A DNA stretch of 64,000 bases from positions 56,873,924-56,937,923 of the forward strand of contig NC_068570.1 of NCBI RefSeq assembly GCF_025698545.1, given 5' to 3'. Under the pieces are notes generated by a model. It was given only the letters and a program-made list of their open reading frames with translations. It ran no database searches and was not told the origin of the DNA. Origin of the DNA: Gossypium raimondii. Its lineage: Eukaryota > Streptophyta > Magnoliopsida > Malvales > Malvaceae. The position numbers were made by a program, and so were the translations under genes. Shown piece after piece: positions 1-12,225 of the stretch (its first letter is position 1; every line of letters begins with the position of its first letter).

Positions 1-3000
1 AAACCTCATGTTTTTTCTTTTACTGAAAATTTTAATATTAATTCTAAAAAAAAGAATAAAATTAATTTTAAAAATATAAAATGAGTGACCAAAATAAAAA
101 CTTATTTAAGTTGGGTGACTAAATTGAGTGCACAATAACATTGAATTAACAATGGGTAACCAAAATAAAACTTATTAAAATTAGATGACTAAAATAAAAA
201 TAATTGGTAAAGGCAATTTCCAATTTTTGTCCTTAAAATGAAAATTTATAAAAATTAAGTGATCAACTATGCAATTTTCTTTAAATTTAAATATTTTAAT
301 TATTATTCATACTATATCCATGATACAATTATGGACCACATTTTTGTCGAATTGTGCAAGTACATTCGCCTTGTGCTCGACTTACGTGTGATGCCAAAAC
401 TCCAAGTTGTCAACTTGAATACGGCATAATTATTTAGATTTATGGGCACGTGGTATGATATTGATTTCTCAAAATTTTTGTACTACTCCTTGTTCTCGCA
501 TTAAGAGTACGATTAGGGATGAAACCGTGACTCAAGATTCGAATGGGTTCGGGTTGGATGGATCGGTTTCTATTGAGCTCATACATCAATCTTGTAAATT
601 GAATTCGCAGAATGGGTATTTATGTTTTCACGCGAAGTCACACATGAGATTGTATAAACAGGTGTTAAGTCTAGGGTAGGATACATGTTTATATGCGTAG
701 AACCTACCTGGTACGTTATATCAATGAATAATACACTTATCATATAAATAGGCAAATACCACCATCCAAGGGAGACAGAGAAAAACACTCAACAAAATCA
801 AAAATCTTTTTAGGGATCAAAATTAAGTTATATAATTTTATGAGAGTTAAAATATAATTTCACGATTATGCTAACTTATATTTTTCTGATTTTTAAAAAG
901 AATAATTCAAAATTTTAACATTTTGGGGTCAAACTTATAATTTTACTTTATATTAATTTAAAATTTTATAAATTTTAAGGAATTAAAACAGTAATCTTCT
1001 ATTTTAAGGGCCTACCCTGAGTAGGATTCTAGCTTGGAATTGCAATCTTTTACAAACCATTACCAAATTATTATTATCCCTTATAATAGCAGCTCCACTA
1101 AAGCTCAAACTCTGATTACTTTAGGGATGTTTTAGTTGTTTTAGTCCTTTAAACTTAACCTATTTAAAGGGGTCTTGTATCCCTATTTTGATGAAGCAAT
1201 TAAAGATGTAGCACTATAAAGCTTTTCTTTTGATGGCAACAAGACATAGTCGTAGATGAGTTTTGGTGAAAGTTTTCGTAGTAGCTATGGAGAGAATTTT
1301 ATACTCGAGTTAGGGCTTTGTTTTCGGGGCTTGGGTTTATACGTTTAGTATATTTAGATTTATTTTTTCCATATTATACTTTTGTTTGTTTTTTTATTTA
1401 GTAAAAACCCGAAGCCTTCTAGTTTTTAATCCTCTTTAAAAGAATTTTCCACGTAAAATTTGTCTTCTTGATCTTCTCTATTTTTCTCTTTCGTTGTTTA
1501 TACAAGTCGATCCCCAACAATATGGATTTGGATTTGTATGTCCAAAAACAAATCTTGTTTCTTGCTTTCTAAATTTTCCCACAAAGTACAAGAGAATAAA
1601 AACTTGCCTCTATGTTCTTTAACCCCTCTCTTTGCAACCATTAAAGGATTTGATCGAAGATCGACTCCAAATTGGAGGATTAAGTTCTTACAAATAAACC
1701 CCCCAAACATATGACTATTACAAAATCATATTTCCGAAAAAAAAAATTTACATAAAAAAAGTATAGCATTGTCACGTTGAATGATCTCCTTGTTGGTTTC
1801 TCCTTTATAGGGATCAAGAACAAACCTAAAGGGGAACAAGCATTGCCCTTCATATCGTTAAATGGCAAAATTGTTTTTAGATCCTTTTAAAAATTATAAA
1901 ATTATAAATTAGTATAATAATAAAATTATCTTTTGACCTTCAAAAATTTATGATTCATTTTAGTCTCCCTTGGCCACACACCTTCCACAAGAATACAATT
2001 AGTTCGAATAAGAGTTTAAACCTGCAAAAGGTTCATTCAAGCTTTCTCATTGGTCCTTAAAATTATTTTCATTTTAGTTAAGATTCCAAAAAAGAAAATA
2101 TATAAAACATAAATTATGAACATACAAATTTTGTATAAATATAAATTTGAAGGACTAAAACAAATAAATACAAATATCATTTCTAGCTTTAAAATACACA
2201 TTAATATCAAATAATACTTGATAGTGTTTTGCTAGTAAGTGCTTATACACAACATGAGCATGATATGACATAAACATGATATAAATACAACATCATCACA
2301 TCTTTTTAATGAGATATCATAATTTATACAAATACAAAATTGCCTTCAACACCAATACACATATGAATATACAAATGATCAAATCTACTTAACACAATCC
2401 TACGTTTAACACTTATAATCTTTATACCATCATCGCTAATCTTAGATTTTGTTAATTAATGGATTACTAACAAATTCATTAAAGAATCAGTTATGAACAA
2501 TTCGCTCAAAAACCGATTCAACCCTTTTGTCTGGACCAATATACCAACCGGTTCGCAGTCTAACTAGCCGGTTTGATCAGGTTCCAATAACCATTGATTA
2601 GATTACATGGTTAGAAGAAATTTACCACTGTTGGAGCTTTTTAAGTTTGGAATGGTTGTTAGATAATACTCGATCTCTAGTGTGTCAGATCGGAGTACGT
2701 GTCCGAGTGGTCAAATTTTTCCAAGACTTCCATAGATTTGGAGTCTTTGGAAAATCATATCTCTATATCCATGTCCGAATGTGCATCAGACATAGATATC
2801 GAACACCGATGTTTCAAGAAAAATGAAAATCAGAGCAACAAGTTTTTTAGTTAAGAGAGGAAACTAAAGAAGTAAGGTGCAAGCAAACATTGCTGATTCC
2901 CCATTAGAAATGCATAGGAAATCAAAGCTTTCCCTATCTCGTTAATATTATTATGATAAACTTAGCACGTTTAAACTTGTAAATGCATCATCCTAACTAC

Positions 3001-3299
3001 CCAAATCCTCATATTCCTGATTTGTTCTCGATTCAACAAGTCCGAATTATATAGGTTGAAGATCTCGTACCTTGGAAATCAACTGATGTTTACGGTGCAT
3101 GCCCGCTTCCGGAGCAACTATGCCAAGTATGAACACAAGTTTTTCAAGATGCAGAAGCCTCACCAAGTAGTGTGTGCTTCAATGAGGAGACAACCCACTA
3201 CCGTTTTCTTCTTCTTTTTTTAACCTTTTTTTTTTTTTTTTTACATTAAGGGTTTAAGATGCCATCATGAGAGATGGATATGCTGTTGCAAATTCAGTT
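1..3299. other. Gene-poor AT-rich flank, 3' of the ERI1-like gene
   Basis: No open frame here has a homologous or spliced structure that I recognise. Positions 80-230 carry phrases of the type 'gtgaccaaaataaaa', which resemble the termini of the noncoding repeat family also seen near 29.5, 37.7 and 42.0 kb. A copy of the CTATGTTACT MITE-like family lies at about 2660-2844. A poly-T run near 3227-3242 lies just downstream of the ERI1-like stop codon. The rest looks like ordinary intergenic DNA. Confidence 0.6.
2660..2844 (+). repeat. CTATGTTACT MITE-like family, copy 1
   Basis: Contains AATACTCGATCTCTAGTGTG, ATATCCATGTCCGAATGTGC and TTTCAAGAAAAATGAAAATC-AGAGCAAC. The ends are decayed. Intergenic. 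Confidence 0.6.
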
Positions 3300-6200
3300 T
3301 CAGGACGAAGCCCACTCGAAGTAGTGGCAGCGGGCACCTCGGTTGACAGTCCAGTTTCCACAACCGAAGAACACACTTCCTTGCTTCGGTCCGGGCTCCC
3401 GAACCACTCCTTTGCTACTCTTCACCCCACAGAAACAATAAGGGTGGTAATGGAATAGGGGCATTTGCTGATCCTTTGGCTTGTGGGGGTGATGTGGAAA
3501 GAAGGCCATGTTCTCGGGGACCGGGTTCCAAATCAATGGACCATCACTAGCCTGCCACAACAGTGAGTTCGTGATCGCAAATTTAAAACCTTTGCGCATC
3601 ATGAGGGTAAGTAAGTGAGCAGTGTTTTTGGCATCATCGAGGCCGCAATGGGCACGGCCCTGCCAGGCTAGACCGGCCATCTCAACTGCCTCCTTCAGAT
3701 TGCATCTCATGCCACCGTAAACCTCACGGAAGGGAACTTTTAAGTTAATCCATCTGTCAAATAGGAAAAATACATATCATGTCAATTATATGATCTGTTG
3801 AAGAAAAAAATTGAACAAGCACATATCTAAACTATTTACCGGTTAAAGTAAGGAGGTTTACGAATCTTCTTGAACCGGCACTCAGATTCCAGCATAACCC
3901 GACAATCCCAGTTCGACCATGTCACCACAGCAAAGTTAGTGTTCTTTATGCCCTTCTTCTCGAGCCATTTATCATGCCTAATAAGAGCTTCACTCAAAGT
4001 AACACCTCTATCTACCTAGAACAAATATGTGCATATTTAGAATACGGGATCACAAGTCATACCAGAAAAATTACCGAGAAAAGAGCAAGAAACCCCATTC
4101 AAATATCCCAATCTAACTTGCTATCGAGAACCCTTGTCAAAATGAAGCCTAACAATAAGAGTCCCCCACAGATTCCATCTTATATCGTCTATCTTGTTTG
4201 AATTCTATCCAAACACAATTCAATAGACGCTATAGTCTAAAAATCAAATAGATACTACTTCCGAGTCCACTAAAATAACCAACTCAAATTCATGTTACCT
4301 TTCCTATCTGGGTAGAGACATAAGAGATTTGGAACTAACCTGAATTTGTTGGATGCCAGTCAGATCCTTGCAGAAATCACTCAGGAGTTGATTGCAAGTT
4401 GGTCGGACGTATGTCTGAAAACAAGCTTCCAGCTGCCCAGTAACACTACTCACAATAACAGATGGAAACTCGATAATCTCCTGTGGATGTGGGTTTCTCT
4501 CCTTGTCACAGGTAGCCTCAAAATCTATGACCACAAAGTACTGAAAATCTTGGAACTGGAATTCGTACGGGTATCCATGAGTGATCACATTAAATGGGGC
4601 ATAATGAAATCGGTTATCCACAGGAAAGTGGTAAACTTGGCCCCCAAAAGCATTCAACGGGTATGCCTGCAACTTATGAGAATCAGGATAGAAGGTCGAC
4701 CATGAGCCACATTCATGGTGGAGTGTAGGTTTGTGGTAAAATTCATTCGGAAGTTCCATAAACTCTCCACTCAAAGAGCAAACTGGTTCTACAACATCTC
4801 TGCCCGGATGAGTACCGAAATCATGTTTAAGCTCTGGAATGCCTTCAACTGAATTCCTGTTACATTGCAGGTTGTACGGGAACCCCTTTGTCTGGAGGCA
4901 TTTTAAGGTTGCCTCACAGTTCTGCATTGTTTCTACAAAAATAAAAGCAAAAACATCAGAATAATATCAATCTTGATGTATGTATCACCAATAAAGCCAT
5001 ACTAATTCATAGGAATCAAGAACAAAAAATTAAATGCCAACTATTGACACATTGGCAAAGTGCAAAATGAAAGAAAAAAAAGAGAGTAAAAATTGAATAA
5101 ACAGAAAGTTCAAGATATGTTTTGAATTGTGATGCATGAGTCCAGTATTGGGATTTCAGACAAGAAAATATGTTTCCTAAAACTAGAAGGGAACCCACAC
5201 ATTTGATAGCACAAAGAAGTTTAAGGAAACTCTATATGTGGTTCCTTTGACAGACAAATCAGTAGCAAGTAGCAATAGGGGTCTATGTTACTCCGACTCT
5301 TCATTTTCTCTTATGTACCTGTGTCTAACACCCATATCACATACATATTCAGACATGAGCATGGGAATATAGCAAAAAAACTTAGAAAAAACTAAGCATA
5401 CTAATATCCAGCACTTACCCCAAGTCCAAGTAACATAGATGGGTGAAGCTCGAAGGGAACTTGTAGCATGTCTTAAAAGGCTTTAACTCACCAGCATGCG
5501 TCACACAATAATATCATATATTCGATTGATAGGCATAGCAAGCATTACTACCTTCAGCGGTGCCCCTTCATCTTTCACTCCCATAGTGGAGCCAACATAT
5601 ATCTTTAACCATATGCAAGAAAATGGTGGCCTAAATAGGATTAAAGAAATGAAAATGAAACTATAAAACTCAGGACCCTCAAAGATAAGGATCCCACCCC
5701 ATATATTCCTCCATCAAACTTCTAATTTTAAGGTGAAAGACATGGCTAAGAAGATGCAAGGTCAATATCTCTGTCAACACCTCCATCTATCTCCACAGGC
5801 TGAAATTCAAGTGGCCGGTAATTGACCAAGCATATCAATAAAAGGACCTTAGATGCCAAAATATCTCCATAAGGTCAATATTCAAGCTGCCATAACTTCC
5901 CCAAGATCAACAATGAAGTTGCTTTCCTAAATGCTAATACAAAACTAAAATATCAAAGCATTCTAATAGAAAAGATAACAGATGCAAATCATGAAAGTCA
6001 TCAGTTCATACAAATCTCTGATAACCCTCCAAATGACTCGTTTCAAAACATCATTGAAAAGTTTGAAGGAAACACAATGCCAGTGATGCACTATGCGAGG
6101 CATGAACACCTAGTATGATGTCACGGCTTTATTTCTCTTATTCTCGTTTAGCTCAACTTTAATACTTACATTATCTTAAGCACATTAAACATCAATTACA

Positions 6201-7588
6201 CAATTCATTTGGACGAGGGCATAAGTCAAGTTAGACTATGCTACTTGGACTAGGGTGTGAGTGTCAATAAAAATGTGTCCGACACAGGCATGTTAATTTT
6301 TTTTCTAAGTTTCCCCATGCATTTAGAGGATCCTTCAAGCTCATATCCCCATACCCATGTCTAGATAAGTGTCGGACACAAGTAATTCAGGAAAAGTAAA
6401 GAGTCAAAGCTAGGCCATATAAGATGCTAAAGCTACCTACCGATTGAACCAACCCTAAATTTACACTTGATTGCTAGTGAAACTAAGCTAAAAGAGGATC
6501 AATAAAATCTAAGTCAATCAGTACTCCAGGCACCAAGAGTTTCCAACAGCCTTTTGGGAATCTAAACACGAGAGGCAGCTCATTGAATACAGAAAGAGTA
6601 ACTCCACTGTGATGGATGTGTATGCCAATGAGGCTATGCAACAAAATAGGGTACCACAAAAACTATGTTAGTCGAACTAGCATGTGAGTGTCAGATACGA
6701 GTATGCGTCCAGCATGGGCATATGCTATTTTTTTCTGATTTTTTCTATGTATTTAGAGGGTCCTTGGAGAGTCATCTCCCCATATCTCTGTCTAAAATGT
6801 ATCTGATACGGGTACGAGAAAAAGGAAGAATTGGGTCAAAGTAGCTTCAAAAGAGTATAAAAGGCTAAATATTTCAAAACATATAGAAATAATCCAACAA
6901 GCCACCTAAAGCTTGTCTGCATAATCACTGCTTGCTTAAAAGACAGCTTAGAAAAAAATCTGACCAGCAACATTTACATAATTCTCTTCCAATCATTCCA
7001 ATAAACAAACAAGAGGTTCAATTTATACATCCCTTTTAGGATCAAACATGCCAACCTTATCAAACAGTTTAGCCAGTAAGCTATTCAATAGTTCTTCATT
7101 ATCCAATACAAGGTATCACAGGTGTCCAAAATACTACTTAGGCAACACAGTATAATAAATACTTTCAGTTTATCGCATTCGGCATTACATATATGATCAA
7201 TGGCAGTGCAGAAATTCAATAAAGCGTCAAATTTAAAATGCCATATCTCAAACCAGTCGACTGTGAAACATATCAGACATCTATTGGATCCTAAATTCGA
7301 TTTAAATTATTCAAATAACACTCAAAACTGAAGCAACCCAGAGCAATAAAAAGAACTAGATTAAAAAATACAAATAAAAAACCCATCAAGACAATGCTGA
7401 AAATATCACATTTGTTATAAACCCCATTAATGAAAACACCACAGAAAATTTACATATATATAAATATATAGTCAATCTAAAAAACCGAAACCCATAACTC
7501 AAAGCAGATCAAAGTTCCAAACTTTAAACTCAAAAAAAAAAGAACTCTTAAAAATAAAAATATAACCTTTATTTTCAAGGGCCATCAT
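3300..7588 (-). CDS. ERI1-like DEDDh 3'-5' exonuclease with C-terminal GRF zinc finger
   Basis: Predicted 414-residue protein in four coding exons (7588-7567, 4932-4340, 4015-3840, 3753-3300), all joined at GT-AG sites with matching phases. The start is the ATG ATG pair at 7588. A fallback start is the in-frame ATG at 4927. Residues of roughly 140-330 form an ERI1/3'hExo-type exonuclease. The first acidic pair is in VVIDFEATCDKE. A middle block reads VVTWSNWDCRVML. The final motif is HCGLDDAKN, with the His and Asp of the DEDDh signature. About the last 45 residues carry a GRF zinc finger: CFCG, then VFFGCGNW, then RCHYFEWA. The family trims 3' overhangs of small RNAs, rRNA or histone mRNA; which substrate applies here is not visible. 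A 5' UTR intron is likely (donor near 7741, acceptor near 7652), putting the transcript start near 7800. The 2.6-kb first coding intron contains three MITE-like copies. Confidence 0.88.
5283..5438 (-). repeat. CTATGTTACT MITE-like family, copy 2
   Basis: Starts CTATGTTACTCCGACTCTTC and ends GTCCAAGTAACATAG. Both inverted ends are present. In the first coding intron of the ERI1-like gene. Confidence 0.85.
6236..6412 (+). repeat. CTATGTTACT MITE-like family, copy 3
   Basis: CTATGCTACTTGGACTAGGG at the left, TGTCGGACACAAGTA near the right end. In the ERI1-like intron. Confidence 0.75.
6663..6844 (+). repeat. CTATGTTACT MITE-like family, copy 4
   Basis: CTATGTTAGTCGAACTAGCA at the left, then TTAGAGGGTCCTTGGAGAGT and a decayed right end. 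In the ERI1-like intron. Confidence 0.78.
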
Positions 7589-7625
7589 GATCTTGTCTAT
7601 AATTAAGATCCACAGGCAAGTACAT
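7575..7625 (-). promoter_or_regulatory. Overlapping upstream ORF in the ERI1-like 5' leader
   Basis: An ATG at 7625 in the predicted leader exon opens a 16-codon frame ending in TGA at 7577-7575. It runs past the main ATG at 7588 in a different frame. An overlapping uORF of this kind would be expected to reduce initiation at the main start unless scanning is leaky. Its relevance depends on the predicted leader exon (7651-7567) being correct. Confidence 0.45.
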
Positions 7626-7799
7626 CAGATCCTCTTGTTTTTTTCCCTCACCTATAGAAAATAAATGATACTAAATAAATAAAAGAACCCAAAAAATGGA
7701 GCGATTTCGAACAAAAAGAAAAGCGTAGAGAAGAGACTAACCTTGTCTGATGCTAGAGAGAGCAAAAAGAGACAATGGTGAAAAGAAGTTTATGTATAT

Positions 7800-9354
7800 T
7801 TGATCTGTACATGGGCCGAGTTCGAACCGGTTCGATTTCGAATCGGGTCGTGGGCTGCCTGCTGCACTGGTTAAAAAACGCTAAATTATGGTATTAGTCC
7901 TTTTACTAAACTGAACTTTTAGATTTATTTTTCTCTACTTTTATATTGTTATTAGTAGCTTCAAATTGATAATACAATTAGTCATTGCGTTGTCTATTTT
8001 TATTTTTACTATTAGTCCATCACATAATTAAAACTACGTATTTAACCAATAATAAATTTACATTGTCACAATAAGTCACGTAGTAAAATTTGTTCTTGGG
8101 TTTCGGGCCTCTCTAGTCTTTATCTTGTACTACCTATATTGTTCGTTTTGTACTGATTGTATTTTTTTATGGGACTTGCGTTCGATACTCATTTGCTTGG
8201 AAATTAAATTTTTAGTTAATCAAAAAATTTAGATTCCCATTAATGGGGTAATGTAAGATTTCGAATAACATTTACTTTAAAATGATAATCTCATTTTTCA
8301 AAATACAAGGGTAATCTCAATACAATTTTTCCTTAATAATGTAAAGATTCTCGAAGAAATACCAATTTTACCTTTAAACCATGGGTCTATCCTCTTAATT
8401 AATATTTGGATTTAATTATTTGTAACTCATTTGTGTATTTGATTAATATAATTAATTTATTTATTCTTTTTATTTTTATCAAATTAAAATTTAACAATTA
8501 ATTCATTTTGCATCCTGTTGTTGCGTATTGATTTCTCTTTGCTTCCCATCACTAGTTATAGTGACACATATTTATATTATTGTATAATTTTTATGGTTTA
8601 AAATATTAGTTTACAAGAAACTTATAGTTTACAAGAATGAACATTTTATAACCTTAGAGGTTCTTGAAAAATCCCTCAAGAATCTCAATCTGTAGACAAT
8701 TTTAGTCGCTGATTATTTTCAACTAAACCGTTGGATCAGGAGAGTTCAACTATAAATAGAAGTTTTTCCTCTCATTTGTAATTATTTCATTTACCCAAAC
8801 ACTTGGTATGTTATCGCTTTCTTGTGGCTCTTTTGTTCAATTCATACTTTTTTGTCTTTCATGTTTTATTTTGGTGCCTTAAAAAATTTCCTTTGTGAAT
8901 TCTCGAGAACATTATTTGTTAAGTTAAAGATCTAGGTTTGGGATAGGTATTAGAATTTATTGAATTTTTTTTTATTCATAGTATTTCCGGGCCTGTTATG
9001 AAGTTTATGAGAAAGCCCAGATTACAATTTTTGGCCCAGTTATGAAGTTTATGAGAAAGCCCAGAATCCAATCCATCAAAGACCATTCTAAGCTAATGGA
9101 ATCAAAGGGTAAAGAGTAGAAGCTGGAATTCCATCATGTTTTATTTCTAACGTTCAAACTTAATTCATGTAGCAAAGAGTTTTTGTCATCTCTATTTCAC
9201 AAACCGTATTGATATTCAACTCTTTTCCTCTTCAAAAAAAATTTTGTTAAATGCTTTATCACACTATTACAACTTCATATTTCTTGCATGTTTCAATTCA
9301 GCTAAAGGGTATATTCCTACTTCAATTTTCCTTCCTTAACCTATTATCGGACGT
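7800..9354. other. Intergenic region: ERI1-like promoter and HPAT 3' flank
   Basis: This stretch separates the 5' end of the ERI1-like gene from the HPAT stop codon. It is AT-rich and no coding exon was found. It should hold the ERI1-like promoter near 7800-8200, reading leftward, and the HPAT polyadenylation region near 9200-9350. A short tandem duplication sits at 8994-9065. Confidence 0.55.
8994..9065. repeat. Short direct duplication
   Basis: A segment beginning GTTATGAAGTTTATGAGAAA occurs twice, at about 8995-9022 and 9039-9065, separated by about 16 bases. It looks like a local tandem duplication in intergenic DNA. Confidence 0.8.
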
Positions 9355-11835
9355 TTATTCCGCATCCCAGTTTGGAATGTTAGCCGTTGCCTCGTTCACC
9401 ATCTTCACAAGCGTCACCTGCAGACACAATAATTCAAGTACATGAAACCGGAGATGAAAAGTTGAACCCAAATGTGCTATGTATGTCACAACTTGTTTCA
9501 GCTGAGTCAAGCTCAAAAAAGAATGCCGTATGACTTGGCTCAGCTGAACGATCCATAGTCACCAACAAAACAAAGACTATCTCAAACCTAACGGAAAACA
9601 CAATACAAACACCGCAATATCGGTCCCTAAGATTGGTCTTATACCATTTCTTAATACTTATATTTGTAAATACGTACCACGCTTTCTGGGACCCCTGGAG
9701 GAGGCAAGGGGAGATTTCGTGGTGGTGGTCCTCGTAGAAACGATCTCTTGTCAAATCGCCACTCACCGATTTTACCATATGTTAACTCACCCTGAATGTA
9801 AAATGAAGGCAATCTTGAAACATGTTAACATTTAAAATAAATCACGTCTGTAGTTGCGTTTGGAATAGCAACAAGCTGAGAACCTATCATAAAACATGTA
9901 AAAACAGTTTACCTTCATGTTGTAGTCACATCCATAGGTGTAATGAATTATGTACTTTTTCCCTATTTCCAGATCCCACGGTGGCTGATTTACGAACAGA
10001 TAATAAAAACGCAACGAGACGCATCAATGAAAACTATACAGAAAAGGAAACATATGCCAAAAAGAGAAAACCTTTAAAAAAAAAGGTGCCAAACCTGAAG
10101 CATGAAGTCTTTTTGAAGTACATGTTGCACGCCATGCAAAGCCGATGCCACAGCATAAGCATACCTTTAAGTTCAGAAAACATGTCAATACCTACACATA
10201 TTCGGACAGGGCATGGAAATATATATAGAAAGATTAAAAGAAATTTGAGCATGCTCATGTCGGACAGATACTCATATCCGACAATCTTGCCAAAGTCTGA
10301 GTAAGATAGCCAATACTTACATTTCTAGCACCCATCCAAAAGTTTTATCAGTCTCGGGATCATCCTTCATTTTTAAAGAAACATTCATCCAAGTAGGAGC
10401 GATTTTTTCCAATAATTCCTGTATAAGAAAAGTCCTTCAATATATAGAAGCATCTCCTTTTAATCCAAAAGGTTTTAATAGACTTGAATCCGAATCTATG
10501 ACAATTGACAAAAAATAATGACAACGTAAAAGGAATGCCGTCAAGGGTGACAATGGAGGAACAAATACAATCATCTGAGAACTTGGATCTAATAATGAAA
10601 ATCAGCGCTTAATTGTCAGACAACTCTGCATCGAGCCTAACCTATAAATCAGTTAATAGGAGTTGTTTTTACCTTCTTGATAATGACGGGTGAATTGCCG
10701 ATTGGATCAATATTTGTCACCGGTCCCATCTCCTCCGGGAAAAACTTCCTTAACAACTTTTCGTTCTGATCCGGCTTAATGTAGAAAAAGGGGAATGCAG
10801 CCGGGTATCCTCCATGTGCTAGATTAGGTAGGGGAGTGACAAAAATGTGGTCAGGCTCTGCCATCAATACGTATCTGCATCGAGAAAAATGGTTAAACAG
10901 GCTTTAGAAACCTATATTGCTTTGACTTCTCATTGTTCTCGAAGTTACCCATGTCCGACACATATTCAGATATCAGGATGGTACCTTCGAGGAACCCCAA
11001 ATACATGGAAAAACTGCACTCATACCCAAACCCAAGTAATGGATTAAGGTACTACGAAACTGATAACGAAATCATGATATGTAAAAGCACTCACTCTTCT
11101 TCAATTGTAGCCTTTTCCAGCCATTGCACAAAAGCCCATGGTCGATTTAAGACGATGTATCCCTGACAAATACAAAGAATACATTCTTTCAAGCTACATC
11201 AATCTATAATTGTTTCAATGTAATTAAGGCTCATGATAACTGATGAGAAGAAATCTAATCCGACTTCTTGAAAGACAAATTAGTTCACTTTGTCCGGATC
11301 GATGGCTTAAACAAATAAAACAAAACTCTAAGACCTTTCCGAGCCTATAAACACACAAAGAAAAAGTGACAGTGACTAGTGGTAACCAAAAATATTGTAT
11401 CGCAACAAAACTCACCCGATCAAGCCCTGCTGGAAGAGGATCGACTATGACAGTAGGAATCTCGTTCATCAAATTGTCAGGATTTCCAGAGTGTAAAATA
11501 CGAGTGAAACCTCCCATCTCCGACCCAGGTAAGTCCTTCTGCTTCTTATACCAATAGTACATGATACGACACTGCCATTTGCTGTAGGGAGCATCAGTGG
11601 CAGTTAAGGCAACATGGAAAGGCATTTTGGCACGCTTCAATTTCCTCACACTTTCGGGCATCTCAATGATGGGATCAACAAATATTCCACCATCGGAGTT
11701 ATAGATTGTCAGTTTGGAAATAGATCTATTGTGCATTACCATTGTTACAAGATTATATGTGGCAAAGCAAACACCAAGAACTAATGTAATGAGAAGGAGC
11801 GGCGAAGCACTTCCCATGTTCTTTCTCGATATCAT
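9355..11835 (-). CDS. HPAT: Hydroxyproline O-arabinosyltransferase (HPAT/RDN1 family, GT95)
   Basis: Predicted 368-residue type II Golgi membrane protein in eight exons: 11835-11416, 11162-11095, 10874-10673, 10418-10321, 10164-10095, 9984-9913, 9791-9678 and 9417-9355. All junctions are GT-AG and in phase. The family adds the first L-arabinose to hydroxyproline in extensins and CLE-type signalling peptides. A short cytosolic N-terminus is followed by one membrane anchor (PLLLITLVLGVCFATYNLV, about residues 11-30). Family blocks follow: MPFHVALTATDAPYSKWQCR, GGFTRILHSGNPDNLM, VLNRPWAFVQWL, MAEPDHIFVTPLPN (the EPD is the likely DxD-like site), GNSPVIIKK, PPWDLEIGKKYIIHYTYGCD and the C-terminal LVKMVNEATANIPNW. 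The frame continues upstream of 11835 but has no earlier ATG; a second Met lies six residues in. A leader intron with its acceptor at about 11868 is possible. The length is normal for the family and the gene looks functional. Confidence 0.95.
10168..10309 (-). repeat. CTATGTTACT MITE-like family, copy 5 (fills an HPAT intron)
   Basis: The right boundary GTCTGAGTAAGATAG lies 12 bases from the exon ending at 10321. The copy covers nearly all of the 156-bp HPAT intron 10165-10320. Confidence 0.7.
10930..11042 (-). repeat. CTATGTTACT MITE-like family, copy 6
   Basis: Contains ACCCATGTCCGACACATATT and CCAAATACATGGAAAAACTG. Partial copy in the second HPAT intron (10875-11094). Confidence 0.6.
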
Positions 11836-12133
11836 CGACCACGATCTCCGATCCTCCAAAGTCCAAACTGCTTAAAAACGAGCTCTACACCGCAAAAACG
11901 CCCACAGCGGTTGACAATGGAAAAAAGCCACTACACCATTAGTTGGAGTACACTAACAGGAGAATGCAAGCTCCAAGAATTACTGCAAAACGAAGTTGAC
12001 GCCAATCAAGAACCGAACAACAAAGTCCACGGAATATCCAAAATCAAGCAAGAATATGTTGCAACTAAAAATAGAAAGACTATTCAGAAAATCTACATAA
12101 AACAGACAAAATATTATCACAGGCACACCAAAG

Positions 12134-12225
12134 CTATGTTGCTCAGATTCGAGTATAAATGTTCGATACCCCGAACCCATGTCTAAAAACATGTCGAACA
12201 CGAATATTTCAAGAAAAATGAAGAC
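12134..12225 (+). repeat. CTATGTTACT MITE-like family, copy 7
   Basis: CTATGTTGCTCAGATTCGAG then ATTTCAAGAAAAATGAAGAC. Internally deleted copy upstream of the HPAT coding start, possibly in a leader intron. Confidence 0.65.

Noticed and set aside
3267-3458. Plus-strand open frame of 63 codons
   Set aside because: Antisense shadow of the last ERI1-like exon; no domain and no splice support.
4346-4705. Plus-strand open frame of 119 codons
   Set aside because: Lies opposite the exonuclease exon, whose frame has clear family motifs and phased junctions.
9822-10304. Plus-strand frame of 160 codons
   Set aside because: Antisense across three HPAT exons and introns; composition is not protein-like.
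11836-11859. Upstream extension of HPAT by eight codons
   Set aside because: The frame is open but its first codon is TTG; the first ATG at 11835 gives an N-terminus typical of the family.
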